Shown here piece after piece: positions 1 through 5,226 of a DNA stretch of 7,074 bases. Position numbers and translations under genes: made by a program. The DNA is taken from NCBI GenBank assembly GCA_016215145.1, contig JACRLA010000441.1, forward strand, positions 1-7,074, written 5' to 3'. The notes under the pieces are model-generated. The model was not told the origin of the DNA and did no database searches. It worked only from the letters and a program-made list of their open reading frames with translations. Origin of the DNA: Chloroflexota bacterium. Its GTDB lineage: Bacteria > Chloroflexota > Anaerolineae > Anaerolineales > VGOW01. Each line of letters begins with the position of its first letter. Position 1 is the first letter of the stretch.

Positions 1-10
1 CAAAGGGGTG

Positions 11-38
11 ATACGCGATACGCAATACGCAATACGTT
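11..38. repeat. Short heptamer tract (ATACGCR) before the STAND gene
   Basis: Three consecutive heptamers of the form ATACGCG/ATACGCA are followed by a fourth, partly matching copy (ATACGTT). The tract lies directly upstream of the ATG at 50. Read in the frame of that gene it would give a repetitive peptide unlike a protein N-terminus, so I treat it as intergenic repeat rather than coding sequence. Tracts of this wording are, from memory, common between genes in Anaerolineae-type genomes; that was not searched. Confidence 0.6.
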
Positions 39-49
39 TGGATAACTCC

Positions 50-2602
50 ATGACAATCACAGTTAACGGCAACGTTGAAGGCAGCATTGTAGTAGGCGAC
101 ACTAATTTTGTCGTCAATACTAATCACGGCACGATAGTTTACAAACACGCCGCGCCGCGCGTGAAGCTGCGCGACGCCATGCCGCAGCCACCGCGCGCCC
201 CGCGCCGCTTTGTGAATCGCGTTGGCGAATTGAATCAAGTTGAGAAATGGATTCAAGCGCGCGAAGCGATCACGATCTACGGTGAGGGCGGAGTCGGCAA
301 GTCAGCCTTGATCAAAAAAGCCGCCGCGGGTGACGCCGCCAGCCAGATGCCCAACGGCGTTCTCCTGATGGAAGGCGCTGACGAGGATGGCAACGCCTTG
401 GGCTTTGACGATGTGGTTCAGCGCATGTTCGACGCGCTGTATGAATCAGAGCCGCCGTTAAAAGTAAACGCCACAACCGCCCGCACCTACCTCAGCAACA
501 CCAAGCCGCTTGTCATTTTTGATAATCTTAGCTTTTCCGCGAAACAACTTTCGACCCTGCCCGATCTTTTTCCGCAAGGGGCGATCATTCGGAGTGCGAA
601 GTATCCCGCTTCGCCCAACGTCGGAGACGTTGGACTCCCATTGAAAGAATTGCCCCGCGACGAATCGATCCAACTTTTTGCGCTTAACACCGATGTGACA
701 TTGAGCGAAGGGCTGAAACCGATCCTTGATTCTATTTGCGAACTGCTCGGCGATTGCCCATTGGCGATTGTGACCGTTGCCAATGTGATGATGGCGAATA
801 ATCTCGCGTTGGATCGGGTGCGCGATGCGCTGAAGGATGCCAAGGTCGAATCAAAAGAGAAGATGAAGGCGGGCATTGAACGCGCGTATTCGTTGACTTA
901 CTCCTTGTTGAGCGATAGCGAGAAGAAAGCGTTGGCGATTGCTTCGGTTGCCAATGGCGTGTCGGTTGACCCGAAGATGTTGAATATCAGTGAAGCCTCC
1001 ATTGAAAAATTAAAGGCGATGGAACTGCTTCATGCTAACAGCCCGCGTTTACGAATCGATCCGGCGATGCGCGAGATCGTTAAGCGTAACGTAGACCAGA
1101 ACGCGATCCAATCGCAGATCATTTTTTATTTGCGCGATGTGATCGCGACTCACCCGAAAAATTTTGAATTGCACGCTGACGAGTTGGGCAACGTATTGGG
1201 CGCGATCAAGTGGGCGAGCGATCTGAATCGCGTGGAAGATGTGATCGCGCTGGGGCGCGGCATGGACCCGTATCTGACTCTGCGCGGGTTGTGGGATGTG
1301 TGGAAGGCAACGCTGGCGAGTGTGCTGGATGCGGCGAAGCGTGGCGGCAACCGCGCCGTGGAGGGGTGGGCGCTGCACCAAATGGGAACGCGGGAGATCG
1401 GCGCGGGGCGGATCGAATCGGCGCGATCACTTTTGAATCAAGCCTTGCAGATTCGCCAATCGTTAGGCGATGAGGTGGGCGCGGCGTTCAGTCAGCATAA
1501 TTTAAATTTTCTCGTCGTGCCGCCCCCGCCGCCGACTCCGAAACCCCCACCGGGTTCGGGTTTAAGCGCGGGAGTCATTGTCGCGGGGGCAATCGTGAGC
1601 GGGCTGGCGGTGGTTGTGGGCGCGGTGATCATCGGCGCGATGATTCTATTTGCGCCGCGTCAACCAGAAAAGCCAACCGACGAACCGACTCACGCGGCGC
1701 TTATTACGGATACGCACGCCCCCGATCTTCCAACTCGCACGCCGACTCTGACTCGCAGCGCGATACCGACGACTCTGACTTCGCCCCGGACATCCACGCC
1801 GACCTTGACGCGGACTCCGTCCTCAACCGCGACGCGCACGCCTCAGCCGCCAACCTTTACGCCCACGCCTGCGCTGCGTATTGGCTCTACACAAGTTTCA
1901 AAAATTGATGGCATGACGATGATGTATGTGCCGGCTGGATCGTTTACGATGGGGAGCGACGCTTACGAGGATGATGAGAAACCCACCCACACGATCAGAC
2001 TGGATGCGTTTTGGATTGACAAGTTTGAAGTGACGAATGCTATGTATATTTTGTGCGTCAAAACGGGGAGATGTTCTGCGCCATCTCAAAAGAGTTCGGC
2101 AACCCATTCGAGCTATTATGGCAATTCGCAATTTGATGATTATCCTGTGATCTATGTGTCATGGGACGAGGCGAGCGTGTATTGCAAATGGGCGGGTCGT
2201 CAATTGCCGACGGAAGCACAATGGGAGAAGGCGGCGCGCGGCGGCGATGGGCGTAATTATCCTTGGGGGAAAGACTTGCCAGATAAAAGTAAATTGAATT
2301 TCAATGACAACGTGGGGGATACTATTGAAGTCGGGAAATATCCAAGTGGGGTCAGCGTGTATGGCGCGATGGATATGGCGGGCAATGTGATGGAGTGGGT
2401 GAGTGATTGGTTTGATATAAAGTATTACAGCAACTCGCCTTCACAGAATCCAACGGGACCTACTTCGGGTAAATATCATATCGCGCGCGGCGGCGCGTGG
2501 AATGACACTGAATTTTTCGTACGCACATCCTATCGCCACGTTTGGGACATTCCGGAACTTAGCAATAACTCTATCGGTTTCCGTTGCGCGGCAGCGCCTT
2601 GA
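50..2602 (+). CDS. Transmembrane STAND (NB-ARC-like) NTPase with TPRs and a C-terminal FGE-sulfatase/C-type-lectin-like domain
   Basis: The predicted protein has 850 residues from ATG 50. An in-frame GTG at 8 would add 14 residues, but these are encoded by the ATACGCR repeat, so ATG 50 (weak GGAT seven bases upstream) is preferred. Domains in order: a short Gly-rich strand motif (GSIVVGD, 11-17) seen at the front of many bacterial STAND proteins; P-loop GEGGVGKS (78-85, Lys84); Walker B-like VIFD (155-158); a sensor-like IIRS around Arg181; a GLPL-equivalent GDCPLA (234-239); a winged-helix region (about 285-347); a TPR pair (about 440-486); a proline run (491-501); one strong membrane helix (505-535); a Thr/Pro spacer (537-608); and an FGE-sulfatase fold (618-848) with EVTN, WEKAARGG, AGNVMEW, RGGAW and GFRC motifs. 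The catalytic Cys pair of true FGE is absent, and Cys669/Cys675 could form a disulfide. The inferred topology is ATPase inside and FGE-like domain outside. STAND proteins are ATP-dependent signalling switches; the ligand and effector here are unknown. The gene converges on murA. Confidence 0.9.
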   Translation: MTITVNGNVEGSIVVGDTNFVVNTNHGTIVYKHAAPRVKLRDAMPQPPRAPRRFVNRVGELNQVEKWIQAREAITIYGEGGVGKSALIKKAAAGDAASQMPNGVLLMEGADEDGNALGFDDVVQRMFDALYESEPPLKVNATTARTYLSNTKPLVIFDNLSFSAKQLSTLPDLFPQGAIIRSAKYPASPNVGDVGLPLKELPRDESIQLFALNTDVTLSEGLKPILDSICELLGDCPLAIVTVANVMMANNLALDRVRDALKDAKVESKEKMKAGIERAYSLTYSLLSDSEKKALAIASVANGVSVDPKMLNISEASIEKLKAMELLHANSPRLRIDPAMREIVKRNVDQNAIQSQIIFYLRDVIATHPKNFELHADELGNVLGAIKWASDLNRVEDVIALGRGMDPYLTLRGLWDVWKATLASVLDAAKRGGNRAVEGWALHQMGTREIGAGRIESARSLLNQALQIRQSLGDEVGAAFSQHNLNFLVVPPPPPTPKPPPGSGLSAGVIVAGAIVSGLAVVVGAVIIGAMILFAPRQPEKPTDEPTHAALITDTHAPDLPTRTPTLTRSAIPTTLTSPRTSTPTLTRTPSSTATRTPQPPTFTPTPALRIGSTQVSKIDGMTMMYVPAGSFTMGSDAYEDDEKPTHTIRLDAFWIDKFEVTNAMYILCVKTGRCSAPSQKSSATHSSYYGNSQFDDYPVIYVSWDEASVYCKWAGRQLPTEAQWEKAARGGDGRNYPWGKDLPDKSKLNFNDNVGDTIEVGKYPSGVSVYGAMDMAGNVMEWVSDWFDIKYYSNSPSQNPTGPTSGKYHIARGGAWNDTEFFVRTSYRHVWDIPELSNNSIGFRCAAAP
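1733..1873 (+). repeat. Thr/Pro-rich low-complexity coding spacer
   Basis: This part of the STAND-FGE gene encodes irregular Thr-Pro, Thr-Leu-Thr-Arg and Ser-Thr-Pro units, using repeated ACTCTGACT and ACGCCGAC-like words. It sits between the membrane helix and the FGE-like domain. Such spacers are typical of extracytoplasmic stalks that hold a domain away from the membrane. This supports the orientation in which the FGE-like domain is outside the cell. Confidence 0.6.
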
Positions 2603-2610
2603 GCGAATCA

Positions 2611-2642
2611 AACACCGAGTGTTTCGCAAAACATTCGGTGTT
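2611..2642 (+). terminator. Probable intrinsic terminator of the STAND-FGE gene
   Basis: A 14-bp stem (AACACCGAGTGTTT with AAACATTCGGTGTT, one G-T wobble) closes a four-base loop (CGCA), eight bases after the TGA stop. The 3' side continues into a short T-rich run (TTGTTT). The stem is strong but the T tract is weak, so termination may be incomplete. Confidence 0.6.
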
Positions 2643-2650
2643 GTTTAAAC

Positions 2651-2747
2651 GTAGAGACGTTCCGTTGGAACGTCTCAGAAGGAACGTCTCAGAAGGAACG
2701 TCTCAGAAATGATGGCGGCAAGAGACGACCCAACGGGTCGTCTCTAC
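2651..2747. repeat. Composite palindromic element (REP/MITE-like) with GTAGAGACG inverted ends
   Basis: The 97-bp element begins with GTAGAGACG and ends with its perfect reverse complement CGTCTCTAC. Inside are two perfect hairpins: a 10-bp stem with loop GTT (2654-2676), and an 11-bp stem with loop AAC (2721-2745, which reads as loop GTT on the other strand). Three tandem copies of a 14-mer lie between them. The second hairpin begins about ten bases past the murA stop, but no T tract follows it on that strand, so it is not a typical murA terminator. No transposase lies nearby. Similar GAGACG/CGTCTC palindromes are, from memory, dispersed in Chloroflexota and cyanobacterial genomes. Confidence 0.75.
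2667..2708. repeat. Three perfect tandem copies of a 14-mer
   Basis: GGAACGTCTCAGAA occurs three times head to tail without a mismatch. The first ten bases of each copy equal the right arm of the hairpin at 2654-2676, so the left arm at 2654-2663 could pair with any of the three. The array probably arose by duplication of the hairpin's right arm plus four flanking bases. Confidence 0.9.
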
Positions 2748-2755
2748 AAAATGTT

Positions 2756-4036
2756 TTACGATTGCGTTCTTTCGATCTTCGCCCCCAACATTTTTAACTT
2801 CTCATCAATCTTTTCGTAACCGCGCTCGATCTGTTCGATGTTGCGGATGTACGACGTGCCTTCGGCGCACAGCGCGGCAAGCAGCAAACTCATTCCGGCG
2901 CGGATGTCCGGACTCTCGAGTCGCTCACCTTGCAGTTTGCTGGGTCCCTGAATCAAACAACGATACGGATCGCACAAAATTATTTTCGCGCCCATGCCCG
3001 CTAGCTTGTCGGTGAAATACATACGCCCCGAATACATCCAATCGTGGAACAACACCGAGCCGTTTGCTTGCGTGGCAACGGTGATGGCGATGCTGGTCAG
3101 GTCTGTCGGAAAGGCGGGCCAGATATTGGTTTTAATTTCGGGGATGGCGCCGCCGTAATCGGCGGTGACAGTGAGAGGTTGATCGGCGGGGACGAGAATA
3201 TCGTCGCCTTCGGTTGTCCACTGCACGCCGAGACGGTTGAACACCTGGCGAGTCATGTCGAGATATTCCGCGCCCGCATCTTTGATCCGAATCTCACCGC
3301 GCGTGACCGCCGCCGCGCCGATGAAGCTGACCACTTCCATATAATCCGCGCCGATGGTGAACTCGCCGCCGTTTAATTTTTCTACGCCTTCGATCTCAAG
3401 GGTGTTCGATCCGATTCCGCTGATGCGCGCGCCGATCTGGTTGAGGAAGTGACACAGCTCTTGCACATGCGGCTCGGAGGCGGCATTGTGAATGTGCGTC
3501 GTGCCTTTGGCTAACACGGCTGCGGTGATGGCGTTCTCGGTGGCGGTGACGCTGGCTTCGTCCATCAAAATTTTTCCGCCGTGCAAGCGAGTTACTTTGA
3601 GCTGCATCCGCGCGTTGAAGTTAACTTCCACGCCCAACTCTTTGAGGGCGATCAAATGCGAATCGATGCGCCGCCGCCCGATCACGTCGCCGCCCGGCAG
3701 AGGCAGTTCAACGTGTCCGCGCCGCGCGAGAAGAGGGGCGGCAAGGAGTAAAGAGGCGCGGATGATTCGGCACAACGCCGGGTCGGGTTCGGTCTTATTC
3801 AGCGTCTTCGCTTCAATGCGCCAGGTGTGCGGATCGATCTCGGTGATGATCGCGCCGACATCTTCAATGAGTTGGCGCATGGTGAGAACGTCGCGGATGC
3901 GAGGGACGTTATGCAGAGTGACGGGCTGATCGGTTAACAGACTCGCCGCCAGAAGCGGCAAGGCAGAATTTTTATTTCCGGCGGGGCGCACCGTGCCTGT
4001 TAGTGGTGTGCCGCCTTCGATGATGAATTGTTCCAT
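2756..4036 (-). CDS. murA: UDP-N-acetylglucosamine 1-carboxyvinyltransferase (MurA), Asp117 variant
   Basis: The 426-residue protein matches the usual MurA length. It transfers the enolpyruvyl group of phosphoenolpyruvate to UDP-GlcNAc in the cytoplasm, the first committed step of peptidoglycan synthesis. Visible family features are the start MEQFIIEGG, GNKNSALP with Lys22/Asn23, Arg93, Arg122, WPAFPTDL with Asp312, DIRAG with Arg379, and IERGYE with Arg405. The flexible-loop residue that is Cys115 in E. coli is Asp117 here, in LPLPGGDVIG (codon GAC read from 3688 to 3686). This natural Cys-to-Asp change makes the MurA of Mycobacterium tuberculosis and Chlamydia insensitive to fosfomycin. The start is fixed by the family N-terminus; an AGAGG motif lies upstream with long spacing. 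The gene is transcribed toward the STAND-FGE gene and divergently from the membrane-protein gene. MurA and its paralogue MurZ cannot be told apart without a tree. Confidence 0.97.
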   Translation of the reverse strand: MEQFIIEGGTPLTGTVRPAGNKNSALPLLAASLLTDQPVTLHNVPRIRDVLTMRQLIEDVGAIITEIDPHTWRIEAKTLNKTEPDPALCRIIRASLLLAAPLLARRGHVELPLPGGDVIGRRRIDSHLIALKELGVEVNFNARMQLKVTRLHGGKILMDEASVTATENAITAAVLAKGTTHIHNAASEPHVQELCHFLNQIGARISGIGSNTLEIEGVEKLNGGEFTIGADYMEVVSFIGAAAVTRGEIRIKDAGAEYLDMTRQVFNRLGVQWTTEGDDILVPADQPLTVTADYGGAIPEIKTNIWPAFPTDLTSIAITVATQANGSVLFHDWMYSGRMYFTDKLAGMGAKIILCDPYRCLIQGPSKLQGERLESPDIRAGMSLLLAALCAEGTSYIRNIEQIERGYEKIDEKLKMLGAKIERTQS

Positions 4037-4048
4037 TTAGAAAAGCAT

Positions 4049-4054
4049 CCTCTT
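4049..4054 (-). promoter_or_regulatory. Shine-Dalgarno-like AAGAGG upstream of murA
   Basis: AAGAGG on the minus strand precedes the murA ATG with 12 bases between them, longer than the usual five to nine. An earlier ATG (4048-4046) touches this motif but is followed after two codons by TAA, which abuts the murA ATG. The family N-terminus still fixes the murA start at 4036. Confidence 0.4.
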
Positions 4055-4062
4055 TTTTAAAA

Positions 4063-4132
4063 CACAAAGGCACAAAGGCTCGAAGTCACAAAGATTTTAA
4101 ACTTAGTGCCTTAGAGTCTTGGTGTCTTCGTG
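4063..4132. repeat. Degenerate CACNAAGN octamer array in inverted orientation
   Basis: The left arm (4063-4093) consists of octamers CACAAAGG, CACAAAGG and CTCGAAGT plus a final CACAAAG. The right arm (4102-4132), read on the other strand, is CACGAAGA, CACCAAGA, CTCTAAGG and CACTAAG. The arms pair at 24 of 31 positions, and all seven mismatches fall at every fourth base (arm positions 4, 8, 12, 16, 20, 24, 28). An eight-base AT-rich loop separates them. The tract fills most of the gap between murA and the membrane-protein gene and would lie in the murA leader if the proposed promoter is used. Confidence 0.8.
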
Positions 4133-4153
4133 ATGATCTATCAAGCCGTTCCG

Positions 4154-4171
4154 ATTGTATCATGGTAGAAT
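4154..4171. promoter_or_regulatory. Possible divergent extended -10 promoter pair
   Basis: TACAAT preceded by TGA on the minus strand (box at 4154-4159) points toward murA. TAGAAT preceded by TGG on the plus strand (box at 4166-4171) points toward the membrane-protein gene. The 18-bp block matches its own reverse complement at 14 positions. No good -35 box was found for either, so both would rely on the extended -10 form. If the rightward box is real, transcription starts near 4178, past ATG 4162. Confidence 0.35.
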
Positions 4172-5163
4172 CATTTATCGTGATGTTGCAAACAAATTCT
4201 GAAATAAAACCACCCGTCGGCGTGATCGAATCGCTTACGGGTGGTTTCGAGACTGCCGCTTCGCGGTTGCCTGCGGTTTTTTTTCCGTTGGCGTTTGATT
4301 TATTTTTGTGGCTGGGTCCCCGCCTGTCCATTAATCCACTGATTCAACAGTTGATCAATCTGGTGAACTCTGCGCCAGCGCCGGACGCCGCCAGCGATCA
4401 AAACCGTCAGGCAATCGTGGAGATGTGGCGCATCATGGGTGAGAAGACAAATCTCTTTACTCTGTTCAGCACTTGGCCCGTGGGCGTGCCGAGTCTCATG
4501 TCAGCCGAACTGCCAACCCTGTCGCCAAACGGCAAGCCGCTGTTACTCTCGCTCGACAATGGATTGTTGATGTTGTTCTTTGTGATCACCTTTTCATTGA
4601 TCGGGTTGTTGTTGGGGGCGATCTATTACAACGTGTTGGCGTCGTCACTGCGTGAGCGGCCGTTGACGTTGAACGACTTGCTCGTTCGCAGCATCATCAA
4701 CTGGGCGAAGCTTGTGGTCTTTGTGTTGCTCGTCATGTTGATGGGCGGCATTATCAGCGTGCCGTTTCTTTTGGTCATTGGTCTGCTGCAATTAATCAAC
4801 GTCGGGCTGGCGGCGATAGGTGTTTCGATCTGGGGAGCGATGGCGATGTGGTTATGGATTTACATCGCCTTCACCTGGCACGGCATGGTGCTGCGAGATC
4901 GTTCAGTGTGGGGCGCGATGTGGGATAGTATGCGTCTCGTGCAATTTAATTTGTTTCCGGTGATGGGCTTGTATATACTCACCTTTGTGCTCAACTGGGG
5001 GCTCGGATATTTGTGGTCACTGCCCGCCGAAGATTCGTGGTTAACGCTGGCGGCGATTGGCGGTCATGCGTTTGTGTCTACCGCCCTCGTTGCGGCGACG
5101 TTTGTGTTTTACAAAGACCGATACCGTTGGTGGGTTGAAGTGAGAAGTCAGAAAATTAGATGA
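4162..5163 (+). CDS. Uncharacterised polytopic membrane protein
   Basis: I do not recognise this 333-residue protein. It has about six hydrophobic segments (roughly 36-54, 133-157, 183-208, 212-237, 264-286 and 293-316) and no signal peptide. A polar stretch at about 55-130 lies between the first and second segments and is probably a soluble loop. No catalytic or transporter motif is visible. Neither ATG 4162 nor the in-frame ATG 4183 (or GTG 4180) has a Shine-Dalgarno sequence. The longest ATG form is given, but 4183 would be the start if the -10 box at 4166-4171 is real, giving a nearly leaderless message. The last nine codons (VEVRSQKIR) lie in a heptamer repeat tract that continues past the stop, so the C-terminus may be repeat-derived. 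The gene is divergent from murA and ends 63 bp before gyrB in the same direction, so it may share a transcript with gyrB. Confidence 0.85.
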   Translation: MVESFIVMLQTNSEIKPPVGVIESLTGGFETAASRLPAVFFPLAFDLFLWLGPRLSINPLIQQLINLVNSAPAPDAASDQNRQAIVEMWRIMGEKTNLFTLFSTWPVGVPSLMSAELPTLSPNGKPLLLSLDNGLLMLFFVITFSLIGLLLGAIYYNVLASSLRERPLTLNDLLVRSIINWAKLVVFVLLVMLMGGIISVPFLLVIGLLQLINVGLAAIGVSIWGAMAMWLWIYIAFTWHGMVLRDRSVWGAMWDSMRLVQFNLFPVMGLYILTFVLNWGLGYLWSLPAEDSWLTLAAIGGHAFVSTALVAATFVFYKDRYRWWVEVRSQKIR

Positions 5164-5219
5164 TAGAGATTGGAGATTAGAGATTGGATTCCAACATCCA
5201 ACTTCTAACATCCAACTTC
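5137..5219. repeat. Heptamer array in inverted orientation spanning a stop codon
   Basis: The left part (5137-5186) reads as GAAGTGA, GAAGTCA, an eight-base GAAAATTA, GATGATA, GAGATTG, GAGATTA and GAGATTG. The right part (5192-5219) is CAACATC, CAACTTC, TAACATC and CAACTTC. On the other strand the right part reads GAAGTTG, GATGTTA, GAAGTTG and GATGTTG, the same word family. The array covers the last nine codons and the stop of the membrane-protein gene and ends seven bases before the gyrB ATG. Confidence 0.75.
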
Positions 5220-5226
5220 CAAAACT

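Noticed and set aside
487..876. 129-codon open frame on the minus strand
   Set aside because: It lies antisense to the NTPase domain of the STAND gene, has no recognisable domain and is explained by codon bias of the real gene.
1880..2602. Active formylglycine-generating enzyme
   Set aside because: The catalytic cysteine pair is missing and no sulfatase gene is present in the window.
2667..2708. Mini CRISPR array
   Set aside because: The three 14-mers are directly adjacent with no spacers, and no cas gene is near.
2721..2745. Intrinsic terminator for murA
   Set aside because: The stem is strong, but on the murA strand it is followed by TGCCGCC rather than a T run, and it matches the dispersed palindrome family better.
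3492..3929. 145-codon open frame on the plus strand within murA
   Set aside because: It is antisense to a clear MurA coding sequence, is compositionally odd and has no family resemblance.
4037..4048. Three-codon upstream ORF of murA (ATG CTT TTC TAA) abutting the murA start
   Set aside because: Its ATG touches the AGAGG motif with no spacing, so initiation there is unlikely; it is probably chance.
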